Notes under the pieces: model-generated
Database searches by the model: none
Told to the model about the DNA's origin: nothing
The model's input: only the letters and a program-made list of their open reading frames with translations
Part shown: piece by piece, positions 15,579 to 23,052 of the stretch
Numbering within the stretch: position 1 is the first letter of the stretch
Layout: every line of letters starts with the position of its first letter
Program-made: the position numbers and the translations under genes
Assembly (NCBI GenBank): GCA_009937425.1
Contig: JAACFO010000013.1
Location: 1-63,862 of the forward strand
Reading direction: 5' to 3'
DNA from: Gammaproteobacteria bacterium
Lineage (GTDB): Bacteria > Pseudomonadota > Gammaproteobacteria > HK1
Length of the DNA stretch: 63,862 nucleotides

Positions 15579-16829
15579 TTACTTCATTTCCAGCTTGGGA
15601 AACCACAAAACCTTCAACAGCCCGGCGCCCGTTAAGGTCTGAGCTAGTTGCAAGTGCTGATCTTCAGCAAGCTCGGGGAATTTCGCGACCAGATCCGACA
15701 CCTGAAAAGCGCTCCGTTGCTCGTCGATCCAACGCAATATCGGCGCACACCTGGATGGCATCTCGATCTCGGACATAATTTGCCTGGTGCTGCGATCGTT
15801 TACCTCGATCTTTGCAACAAGACTGTCCTCCTCGGTGCTATCAGCGGGTGGGTCCGCCAGAATCAGCGATGTGTTGGGAGTACGTTGCACGCGGCTCCGG
15901 GCACTCATGAGTGAAACGCGCCGGTGCTCTGATGACTTCGGCGCCGCCAAATACTCAGTGTCGAGTGTCGAAGCAAGACCCGGGAGTTCCGCCAGGAGTT
16001 CAGTCGCCCGGTCGAGCGCCGCGTTGCGCATGCTGCCGGTACCCCAGGCACCGTAAAGAGGTTTGCGCCACGCCGGGTCCTGAAGCAACAACAAACGCAA
16101 CTGCTCGAGGACGCACTCTGCTGCGCTCGGCGGTTCCATGCCGATACTTACGGCGATGGAATCACCCGCGGCCTCGGTGCGATGCCATGTGCCACGCGGC
16201 ATGTACAGCACCGTGCCCGGTGTCATTTCCACGGTTTGAAATTCGACGTTCTCCCAATCCGGGAATCCCTCGGTAGCCTGGGGATAGAGATCGTCTATGG
16301 GCCTGCTGCCCGTAATGTATTGGAAGCCCCAGGGGTGGCGCAGCTCCTTCACCGGCGCCAGGTCGAATTTCTTCGTGCCGCGCAGTTGAATGGAGAACAC
16401 ATCGACGGAATCGTAGTGGCAGCTTATGCCGCCGCTGGTCGGCGAGGCGAATACGCCGGCACGGGCGCATCCCTCGTTCAGGCCGAGCTCGCGCTCCAGC
16501 TTCCTGACCAGGCGTTCCATCTCGGGAAAGTATGGCCCGACGTCAGTCAGGTAAACCGAAAGTCCGCAGCGGTAGGGCGCAGCCGCCTCGATACCTTCGA
16601 CGGGAACCATATGCGCGGATTTGGCGTCACCGAAGAAAGACACGACGCCCTTGTAGCGTCGCGATAGAGCGTCGAACTGGTTGAGTTCCTCGTCCAACAA
16701 CGCTGCGGGCAGGCGCTGCTTGTCGCCGCGGGCCACAAAGATACCGTCCGGCCAGCAGTCGCCGAAGAACTCATCGAGGGTTTCGGCGCCCAGCAGTGCG
16801 GTCAAGATTTCGAGTTTGGCATCCATCAC
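15579..16829 (-). CDS. JmjC/cupin-type 2-oxoglutarate oxygenase (ROX-like)
   Basis: A 416-residue JmjC-family protein. The iron-binding triad is visible as His-x-Asp in SCHYDSVDVFSIQLRGTKKF and the distal His in YMPRGTWHRTEA. The C-terminal section (ILRWIDEQRSAFQVSDLVAKF) looks like the winged-helix end of bacterial ribosomal oxygenases such as RoxA/YcfD, which hydroxylate ribosomal protein uL16; those are slightly shorter. It is the last of four genes spaced 5-6 bp apart, following rimB, rimK and an AspA-like gene. A ribosomal-protein substrate is plausible but not shown. Its stop lies 12 bp from the palindrome. Confidence 0.8.
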   Translation of the reverse strand: MMDAKLEILTALLGAETLDEFFGDCWPDGIFVARGDKQRLPAALLDEELNQFDALSRRYKGVVSFFGDAKSAHMVPVEGIEAAAPYRCGLSVYLTDVGPYFPEMERLVRKLERELGLNEGCARAGVFASPTSGGISCHYDSVDVFSIQLRGTKKFDLAPVKELRHPWGFQYITGSRPIDDLYPQATEGFPDWENVEFQTVEMTPGTVLYMPRGTWHRTEAAGDSIAVSIGMEPPSAAECVLEQLRLLLLQDPAWRKPLYGAWGTGSMRNAALDRATELLAELPGLASTLDTEYLAAPKSSEHRRVSLMSARSRVQRTPNTSLILADPPADSTEEDSLVAKIEVNDRSTRQIMSEIEMPSRCAPILRWIDEQRSAFQVSDLVAKFPELAEDQHLQLAQTLTGAGLLKVLWFPKLEMK

Positions 16830-16835
16830 GTTTCC

Positions 16836-17879
16836 TCAAACAATACCTGGCTCGCCGCCACTTTCAATTTCCTCCTCGTGGCTGCTCTGGAATTCTTCAA
16901 CCTGTTCGGCGACTTCACGCAGGTCTTCAAAGCCGGCGATGTGAAAAAGCGCCTCTCCCTCGAGCACCAGGGGCAGATTGCTGCGCCCGATGACGATGCC
17001 GCCGCGGGAAGCGCGCACCTCGCTCTCGGTGTCGCTAACGGGCTCGGCTATGGTCCCGAGAAGCTCGTTGTTCTTCACGTGGGCGCCCAGAGATACCGTA
17101 CCGCGAAATATACCACTTGCCGGTGCCCGCACCCATGCACTCGAGCGCGCCACGAAGGGCTCATGGGTGGGTCTCTTTCTGCCGCGAGTCGGCGCTAACA
17201 TATCGAGACCCCGCATTACGTTGAGAATCCCTTGAACACCGGCACGAATGGATACCTCATCGAAGCGCAGCGCTTCCCCGGCTTCATAAAGGAGCATGGG
17301 GATCCCACGGGCCGCGGCCGCCTCACGCAGGGACCCATCGCGCAAATCGGCATTGATGAGAACGGGAACGCCAAACAGACCAGCCAGGCGCAGAGTCTCT
17401 TCGTCGTCCAAATTGCCGCGCACCTGGGGCAAATTACCGCGGTGCAGAGCGCCGGTATGTAAATCGATGCCATGGGTGCAGTGGGCCACAATTTCGTTCA
17501 TGAACAAATCGGCGAGCCGTGCCGCCAGTGAACCGCGGCCGGAGCCCGGAAAGGAGCGGTTCAGATCGCGGCGGTCCGGCAAGTACCGCGATCGGTCAAT
17601 GACGCCGTACACGTTCACAAACGGCACGGCAATGATCGTACCGCGAATTCTCGATAGTGCGCGGCGTTTCATGAGCCGGCGTATTATTTCGACGCCGTTC
17701 AGTTCATCGCCGTGCACGGCCGCACACACGAATAAACTCGGACCGGCACGTCGTCCGCGGCGCACGTGCACAGGCATGGTCATGGGCGTTCGGGTATAAA
17801 GGTGGGGGAGCGGCAGCTCCAAAGTCGTGCTTGTTCCCGGGGGAATGCTCTCCCCGTTAATAAGAAGCTCGTCCACCAC
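16836..17879 (-). CDS. Succinylglutamate desuccinylase/aspartoacylase-family zinc hydrolase
   Basis: A 347-residue member of the AstE/AspA branch of M14-type zinc carboxypeptidases. The zinc ligands are in AAVHGDELNGVEI (HxxE) and the later GIDLHTGALHRG. The conserved Arg region DLNRSFPGSGRGS is also present. The C-terminal third (SGIFRGTVSLGAHVKNNELLG) is the biotinyl-lipoyl-like beta domain common in these proteins. It sits 5 bp from rimK and 6 bp from the JmjC gene. A genomic association of rimB, rimK and an AspA-like hydrolase recurs in proteobacteria; the hydrolase could reverse or edit a RimK-type glutamylation (inference). Confidence 0.85.
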   Translation of the reverse strand: MVDELLINGESIPPGTSTTLELPLPHLYTRTPMTMPVHVRRGRRAGPSLFVCAAVHGDELNGVEIIRRLMKRRALSRIRGTIIAVPFVNVYGVIDRSRYLPDRRDLNRSFPGSGRGSLAARLADLFMNEIVAHCTHGIDLHTGALHRGNLPQVRGNLDDEETLRLAGLFGVPVLINADLRDGSLREAAAARGIPMLLYEAGEALRFDEVSIRAGVQGILNVMRGLDMLAPTRGRKRPTHEPFVARSSAWVRAPASGIFRGTVSLGAHVKNNELLGTIAEPVSDTESEVRASRGGIVIGRSNLPLVLEGEALFHIAGFEDLREVAEQVEEFQSSHEEEIESGGEPGIV

Positions 17880-17884
17880 TCGGC

Positions 17885-18790
17885 TTATCCCTTCCCGCGG
17901 GTGCGAGTCTTATTGGGCTTGGCGTTCTTTTCAATGAACTGAATGATCAGGCCTGCGACGTCTTTGCCCGTAGCAGATTCGATTCCCTGCAGGCCCGGTG
18001 AGGAATTTACCTCCAACACCACTGGGCCGTGGTTGGATCGCAATAAGTCGACGCCTGCAACATTCAATCCCATCTTCTTTGCCGCGCGAACGGCCGTCGA
18101 GCGCTCCTCGGGCGTCAATCGAATGAGCGATGCCGTTCCCCCGCGATGCAAGTTGGATCGAAACTCGCCCTCTTTCGCTTGCCGTTTCATAGCCGCCACG
18201 ACCTTGTTGCCAATTACGAGACAGCGAATGTCCGCACCGCCTGCCTCCTTGATGAATTCCTGGACCAGGAAGTTGGCATCGAGGTTACGAAACGCATCGA
18301 TGAGACTCTCCGCCGCTTTGTGCGTTTCCGCCAACACGACGCCTTTGCCCTGGGTTCCCTCGAGCAATTTCACTACCAACGGTGCACCACCGACCAACTT
18401 GATCAAATCTCTGGTGTCGTCGGGCGAATTGGCAAAGCCAGTAAGAGGTAAACCGATTCCCGCGCGCGCCATAATTTGCAGAGAACGAAGCTTGTCACGG
18501 GAACGCGTAATCGCTACCGACTCATTCAGCGGATAAGAGCCCATCATTTCGAATTGTCTCAGCACGGCGGCGCCATAAAAGGTCACGGATGCGCCGATGC
18601 GGGGAATTACCGCATCATAGGGGGCCAGTTCATCTCCCCGATAATGTACGCTTGGGCGATGCGCGGCAATGTCCATATAACATTTCAAAGTATTCAATAC
18701 ATCAACAGTATGTTCGCGCTGCTCGCAGGCTTCCACCAACCGACTCGTTGAATACAGTGAAGCATTTCGTGACAGGATCGCGATTCGCAT
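17885..18790 (-). CDS. rimK: RimK-family alpha-L-glutamate ligase
   Basis: ATP-grasp ligase of 301 residues. It begins [21 protein letters not shown] as E. coli RimK does, and contains the ATP-binding [19 protein letters not shown], the [18 protein letters not shown] motif and the Mg-binding [22 protein letters not shown]. coli RimK adds glutamates to the C-terminus of ribosomal protein bS6. The residue [10 protein letters not shown] is also conserved. It is 5 bp downstream of rimB and 5 bp upstream of the AspA-like gene, so the three are almost certainly co-transcribed. Confidence 0.93.
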   Translation of the reverse strand: MRIAILSRNASLYSTSRLVEACEQREHTVDVLNTLKCYMDIAAHRPSVHYRGDELAPYDAVIPRIGASVTFYGAAVLRQFEMMGSYPLNESVAITRSRDKLRSLQIMARAGIGLPLTGFANSPDDTRDLIKLVGGAPLVVKLLEGTQGKGVVLAETHKAAESLIDAFRNLDANFLVQEFIKEAGGADIRCLVIGNKVVAAMKRQAKEGEFRSNLHRGGTASLIRLTPEERSTAVRAAKKMGLNVAGVDLLRSNHGPVVLEVNSSPGLQGIESATGKDVAGLIIQFIEKNAKPNKTRTRGKG

Positions 18791-18795
18791 TTTGT

Positions 18796-19257
18796 TCAGC
18801 CTCCGGAATCCCGCTTCGGCTTGCCCACCAGATAGGAAGATGCCGGATTGACGACGAACTTGTTTCTTATGGCCGTGCGGCCGAGCAGCATCCTGAAACG
18901 CATCGTATCACGGTCGGTGAGCGTAATCTCGGCAGACCAGGCTTCGTCACCGAGGGCGACGGTAGTTTCTATTACATACCTCTGCTCGCGATGCCCACCC
19001 GAGTCAGTGACAATGCGTTGGTCGAGCACGTCCGCAGTGCAAATGCACTCACGATCCGTACGTCGTTGCAGAGGATGGATACCAAAGCGAATGCACTGTT
19101 TGCCGTGCATCTCGAATGGTTCGAGAAAAAAGGCGTGTAGCGCGGAGGATCGCGCACCCGTGTCCACCTTACATTTTATTCTCGGAATACCCAGGTCTGG
19201 TAACGCCACCCACTCTCTCCAACCGAGAGTCGGTAGTGACAATGGTTTTGCCGGCAT
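18796..19257 (-). CDS. rimB: RimB/DUF785-type ATP-dependent zinc protease (retropepsin-like fold)
   Basis: A 153-residue single-domain aspartic-protease-like protein. The key motif is [17 protein letters not shown], with the DTGA catalytic aspartate; the distal part [20 protein letters not shown] resembles the retropepsin LLGR...F..D region. Members of this family are encoded next to rimK in many bacteria and have been linked to RimK-dependent modification. It is the first of the four tightly packed genes and begins 43 bp after the PhyH-family gene on the same strand. Confidence 0.87.
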   Translation of the reverse strand: MPAKPLSLPTLGWREWVALPDLGIPRIKCKVDTGARSSALHAFFLEPFEMHGKQCIRFGIHPLQRRTDRECICTADVLDQRIVTDSGGHREQRYVIETTVALGDEAWSAEITLTDRDTMRFRMLLGRTAIRNKFVVNPASSYLVGKPKRDSGG

Positions 19258-19300
19258 GCGTTAGACCAGTGTCAGCGAGTTCGGCACGAATCGGACATAC

Positions 19301-20194
19301 TCAAACCGAGGGTTCCCGATTCTGCGAGCTGAAGATGGTGACGCCGGGCTGATTGGTGCGGTCCGGCGGCAGCTGGCATGGATCGGAATCGAATTCGACC
19401 CAGCGCGCCGGTGCACCGCGAATCAAGCGGCCTTCGTGGCGCGTTTGCGTAGCTCGGGGAGTCAACGGCAACGCATCCGCGGCACTGTAGGTGTGCAGCA
19501 ACAACGGACGGCCGCGGTCGCTCATATTGGGCAACGACCCGTGAACCGTTCGGCAGTTGTGCACGGTCACGGACCCCGCTGGCCCGGTCAGCCATTTAAC
19601 CTTGTCCAATTCCACGCGCTCGAGGGCACTGTCGCTGATATGTCCTACCCATTGGTCATGCTCGTCGTACTGATCGTGAATCTCCCCCTTGTGGCTGCCG
19701 GGAATCACTCCCATGGGGCCCATCTCGTCATCCACATCGCTCATGTACAGTCCGAATGCGGCGACAGCGTAATTCGTGTGGGGATAAAACTGGATGTCCT
19801 GATGCCACTTGATTTCCTCACCGCCCGACGACCATTTGAAGTTGAGCTTGGAGTGATGAAACTTGAAGGCCGGTCCCAGGAGATCCTCGGCGACATCCAC
19901 CAACGGGCCCTGGCTCACATAATCCCAGTAGAGCGGGTGATGCTCGGTGGGATCGATGAGACGGCGCAAACGCGGATTATCGGCGCTGTGGGCGGGATCC
20001 AGCGCCAGCATTGCGTCGGACCTGGTCAGCTCTCGGCTGCGCTCGATGAACCCGTTGCTGACCTCCCAGATGCGATCCAGCCACTCGCGGGAGACGAACC
20101 CTTCCAGCAGCAAATAGCCGTTTTCGAAGTAAGACTCGCGCTGCTCCTGGCTGAGAACCAGGGGTGGCCGCGCGAGGATGTGTTCGGATTTCAT
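19301..20194 (-). CDS. Phytanoyl-CoA dioxygenase (PhyH) family 2OG-Fe(II) oxygenase
   Basis: A 297-residue non-heme iron dioxygenase. The facial triad is visible as His-x-Asp in IKWHQDIQFYPHTN and the distal His in VHNCRTVHGSLPNMS, followed by an Arg that should bind 2-oxoglutarate (SDRGRPLLLHTYSA). The N-terminus YFENGYLLLEGFV is typical of PhyH. The substrate is unknown. The start at 20194 has an AGGAG about 10 bp upstream. It precedes rimB by 43 bp on the same strand, so this operon may begin here and contain two different iron oxygenases. Confidence 0.87.
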   Translation of the reverse strand: MKSEHILARPPLVLSQEQRESYFENGYLLLEGFVSREWLDRIWEVSNGFIERSRELTRSDAMLALDPAHSADNPRLRRLIDPTEHHPLYWDYVSQGPLVDVAEDLLGPAFKFHHSKLNFKWSSGGEEIKWHQDIQFYPHTNYAVAAFGLYMSDVDDEMGPMGVIPGSHKGEIHDQYDEHDQWVGHISDSALERVELDKVKWLTGPAGSVTVHNCRTVHGSLPNMSDRGRPLLLHTYSAADALPLTPRATQTRHEGRLIRGAPARWVEFDSDPCQLPPDRTNQPGVTIFSSQNREPSV

Positions 20195-20301
20195 TGGCTC
20201 AGGATCTCCTGGAGAGAGGTCACTTCATAGGATTATCGCCAGGGTTTGTCAATCGACACTTGCTGGCCCCCTGGCTGCTTGCCGATAATGCCCTGGAACA
20301 A

Positions 20302-20316
20302 CAGGGGACAGATTTC
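20302..20316 (+). repeat. Half-site of the GGGGACAGAT repeat overlapping a ribosome-binding site
   Basis: The sequence CAGGGGACAGATTTC ends immediately before the ATG at 20317. Its core GGGGACAGAT is shared with both arms of the palindrome at 15491-15567. It also supplies the only purine-rich Shine-Dalgarno-like tract in front of the glyoxalase gene. It looks like a decayed or partial copy of the same repeat family that has become the translation start region. Confidence 0.55.
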
Positions 20317-20712
20317 ATGCAACCGCGCATCAGTGTGATCACCCTCGGCGTTGCCGACATGGAGCAGGCAACACGTTTCTACCGGGACGGCCTCGGCCTG
20401 CCGATCCGCGACGACAAACCACCGGTGATCTACTTCCAGCTCCACGGGACCTGGCTCGCGCTGTTCCCCCGCCAGGCCCTGGCCAGCTACGCCAACATCC
20501 CACCAGACGGGCAAGGCTTCTCCGGCGTCACCCTGTCCTGCAACGTCGCATCCAAAGAAGAAGTGGACCAGACCACCCGCGCAGCCGAACAAGCCGGCGC
20601 CACCGTCGTTAACCCACCCCACACAGTCGGCTGGGGCGGCTACACCGCCTGGTTCTCCGACCCCGACGGCCACCTATGGGAAATCGTCTGGAACCCCAAC
20701 CCCTTCATGTAA
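20317..20712 (+). CDS. Glyoxalase/bleomycin-resistance (VOC) family protein
   Basis: A 131-residue vicinal-oxygen-chelate protein with two beta-alpha-beta-beta-beta units: ISVITLGVADMEQATRFYRD at the N-terminus and GYTAWFSDPDGHLWEIVWNP at the C-terminus. The DPDGHLWE motif carries the usual metal-binding Glu; the first metal position in ITLGV is not His, so metal use is uncertain. The substrate is unknown. The start at 20317 is chosen because homologous length fits and GGGGAC lies just upstream; the frame is open from 20164 but that overlaps the divergent PhyH gene. It is bracketed by repeats on both sides. Confidence 0.85.
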   Translation: MQPRISVITLGVADMEQATRFYRDGLGLPIRDDKPPVIYFQLHGTWLALFPRQALASYANIPPDGQGFSGVTLSCNVASKEEVDQTTRAAEQAGATVVNPPHTVGWGGYTAWFSDPDGHLWEIVWNPNPFM

Positions 20713-20727
20713 CGACCATGGCGACCA

Positions 20728-20785
20728 TGGTGCCGGAGTTGACCTAATTGCCCTAGCCAGGGCAATTAGGTCAACTCCGGCACCA
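20728..20785. repeat. 58-bp palindrome with 27-bp arms (GGTGCCGGAGTTGACC type)
   Basis: Arms 20728-20754 and 20759-20785 are exact reverse complements around the 4-base loop AGCC. It lies between the glyoxalase stop and the ubiX stop, so it could terminate both convergent transcripts, although there is no U-tract. The sequence differs from the palindrome at 15491-15567, so two repeat families are present within about 5 kb. I associate such long perfect hairpins with REP/BIME-type elements (family knowledge, not verified). Confidence 0.88.
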
Positions 20786-20802
20786 ATTTGGGCACCAATT
20801 TG
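20779..20802 (+). repeat. 12-bp tandem duplication adjoining the palindrome
   Basis: GGCACCAATTTG is repeated twice head to tail, at 20779-20790 and 20791-20802. The first copy overlaps the outer end of the palindrome's right arm and the second abuts the ubiX stop codon at 20803. It may be a slippage product or a target-site-like scar of repeat insertion. Confidence 0.75.
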
Positions 20803-21393
20803 TCACTCCCCCCACCGGACAGCAACATCTATCTCCACCCCAACCTGATCGAGCATCCTCATACACGTCTGATTCACTATGTCGCTTACTTCCGTGGGCT
20901 TGGAATAAAAACCGGGCACCGGCGGGAATATCACCGCGCCGAGGCGTGACAGCTGGGTCAAGGTTTCCAGATGGCCCAGATGCAGTGGTGTTTCGCGTAT
21001 GCCCACGATCAGCAGGCGGCGTTCCTTGAGCATGACGTCGGCAGCGCGGCTGATGAGATCGCCGGTATTGCCGCTGGCGATGTTGGACGCTGTGCGGATG
21101 GAACAGGGGGCAATGAGCATGGCGTGCACGCGGAACGAGCCCGAGGCCGGCGGCGCGGCGATGTTGCCCGGAGCATGGACCGTATCGGCCAGGGCCTCTA
21201 CTTCACCGGCACTGCGATCGCATTCGGCGGCCAGCGTAACGCGGCCCGCCTTGCTGAGAATCAGGTGGGTTTCCACGTCGGGCAGCGGGCGCATCAGTTC
21301 GAGCAAACGCACGCCGTAGATGGACCCGCTGGCGCCGGTGATGGCTACCAGGACGCGTCGCGTGTTGCTCGCCGCCGATGATTCCGCGCTCAT
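20803..21393 (-). CDS. ubiX: Flavin prenyltransferase UbiX
   Basis: A 196-residue flavoprotein that makes prenylated FMN, the cofactor of UbiD-type decarboxylases, including the one in ubiquinone synthesis. The N-terminal VAITGASGSIYGVRLLELM is the FMN-binding motif. It is followed by APCSIRTASNIASGNTGDLISRAADVMLKE and a C-terminal MRMLDQVGV, all characteristic. No ubiD is present in the window. The start at 21393 gives a short N-terminal extension before the core; other starts within it are possible. Confidence 0.94.
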   Translation of the reverse strand: MSAESSAASNTRRVLVAITGASGSIYGVRLLELMRPLPDVETHLILSKAGRVTLAAECDRSAGEVEALADTVHAPGNIAAPPASGSFRVHAMLIAPCSIRTASNIASGNTGDLISRAADVMLKERRLLIVGIRETPLHLGHLETLTQLSRLGAVIFPPVPGFYSKPTEVSDIVNQTCMRMLDQVGVEIDVAVRWGE

Positions 21394-21523
21394 AGCCTAT
21401 GCCCAGGAAAAATGCCGGCGGCGGCGCGGCCGGTTGTCGGTAGACCGGCCCGCTCCGTGAAGCCCGCAGCGGCAAGATGATACACTGGCCCGGTTACTAC
21501 AGCATCCACGGGAGGGTACTCAC

Positions 21524-23029
21524 ATGGCCAGGGCAATGAGCGAAACCGACAGCTTGCCCCGTCTGCAGATGTTTATCGACGGCGACTGGACCGATTCCGG
21601 CTCTGGTGAATACTTCGAGAGCTTCGACCCCTATACCGCCAAGGCGTGGACTCTGGTGCCCCGGGGGAACGCGGACGACGTGGAGCGTGCCGTGCAAGCA
21701 GCCCAGCGCGCGTTCATCTCCGGTGACTGGCCGAAGATGCACGCCTCCCAGCGCGGCCTGCTGTTGAGAAGGCTGGGCGATCTGATCGCCAGGGATGCCG
21801 AGAAGCTTGCCGCTATCGAGGTGCAGGACAACGGCAAGCTCATCAGCGAGATGGCCGGTCAACTCAAGTACACACCCCAGTGGTACTACTACTACGGTGG
21901 CCTCGCGGACAAGATCGAAGGGGCGGTGATCCCCAGCGACAAGGATGCCTTCAACTACACGCGCCACGAGCCCCTGGGGGTGTGCGCCGCCATCACGCCG
22001 TGGAACTCGCCAGTGCTGCTGTTTGGACTCAAAGTGGCGCCGGCCCTGGCGGCGGGCAATACCCTGGTGGTCAAACCTTCCGAGTACACTTCCGCGTCCA
22101 CCCTGGCGTTGATGAAATTGTTCGAGGAAGCGGGCTTCCCGGATGGGGTTATCAACGTGGTAACCGGATACGGGCCCGAGGCCGGCGAGCCGTTGGTGAA
22201 GCACCCGCTGGTGCGCAAAGTGGCCTTCACCGGCTCATCGAAGACCGGCGCCCACGTCTACTGCGAGGCGGCCCGGGACATCAAGCGGGTGAGCCTGGAG
22301 CTCGGCGGTAAGTCACCGAATATTGTTTTCGACGATTGCAAGATGGAGAACGCGGTCAAGGGCGTCGTATCCGGGATCTTCGCCGCCACCGGTCAGACCT
22401 GCATCGCCGGCTCGCGCCTGCTGGTGCAGGAGAGTATTCACGATGAGTTCGTCGACAAGCTCGTCGACTTTGCGAAGACCGCCCGCATGGGCAATCCCAT
22501 GGACTACGACACCCAGGTCGGACCGGTGACGAATTTGATGCAATACGAGAAGGTGCTCGGTTACATCGATATCGCCAAGAGTGAGGGCGTGGAAACCGTG
22601 CTGGGCGGCGCCAAGGCCACGCGCCCGGAGTGCGGCGACGGTTGGTTCGTGGAACCGACGGTGTTCACGGGGGTGAAGAACTCCATGCGCATCGCTCAGG
22701 AAGAGGTATTCGGGCCGGTACTTTCGGTGATTCCCTTCCGCGACGAGGATGAAGCGCTGGAAATCGGCAACGACGTGATCTTCGGCCTCGCCGCCGGCGT
22801 CTGGACCGAGGACATACGCCGTGCCATCAGGATGTCGGAACGCCTGCAGGCGGGGACCGTGTGGGTGAACACCTATCGCGCGTTCAGTTATACGACACCC
22901 TTCGGCGGCTACAAGCGCAGTGGTCTGGGACGGGAGAACGGCCAGGAGGCGATCCACGAATACATGCAGACCAAGAGCGTGTGGATCTCCACCTCCGACG
23001 AGGTACCGGATCCCTTCGTGATGCGCTGA
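21524..23029 (+). CDS. NAD(P)-dependent aldehyde dehydrogenase
   Basis: A 501-residue enzyme of the aldehyde dehydrogenase superfamily. The catalytic Cys is in ATGQTCIAGSRLL, the general-base Glu in VSLELGGKSPNIVF, and the cofactor-binding residues in ITPWNSPVLL and GNTLVVKPSEYT. The C-terminal end has the conserved PFGGYKRSGLGREN. The start has an excellent GGGAGGG about 9 bp upstream; a second Met five residues in is less likely. The substrate cannot be told from the sequence; the closest general resemblance is to betaine/gamma-aminobutyraldehyde-type enzymes. It is convergent with the hydroxyacyl-CoA dehydrogenase gene, with only about 20 bp between the stops. Confidence 0.93.
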   Translation: MARAMSETDSLPRLQMFIDGDWTDSGSGEYFESFDPYTAKAWTLVPRGNADDVERAVQAAQRAFISGDWPKMHASQRGLLLRRLGDLIARDAEKLAAIEVQDNGKLISEMAGQLKYTPQWYYYYGGLADKIEGAVIPSDKDAFNYTRHEPLGVCAAITPWNSPVLLFGLKVAPALAAGNTLVVKPSEYTSASTLALMKLFEEAGFPDGVINVVTGYGPEAGEPLVKHPLVRKVAFTGSSKTGAHVYCEAARDIKRVSLELGGKSPNIVFDDCKMENAVKGVVSGIFAATGQTCIAGSRLLVQESIHDEFVDKLVDFAKTARMGNPMDYDTQVGPVTNLMQYEKVLGYIDIAKSEGVETVLGGAKATRPECGDGWFVEPTVFTGVKNSMRIAQEEVFGPVLSVIPFRDEDEALEIGNDVIFGLAAGVWTEDIRRAIRMSERLQAGTVWVNTYRAFSYTTPFGGYKRSGLGRENGQEAIHEYMQTKSVWISTSDEVPDPFVMR

Positions 23030-23052
23030 CGATCCGCCGGGCCGGGGCGGAG

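Noticed and set aside
15491-20802. Insertion-sequence interpretation of the two long palindromes
   Set aside because: There is no transposase gene or paired terminal repeats around a coding segment that belongs to a known IS family; the palindromes look like stand-alone hairpin elements.
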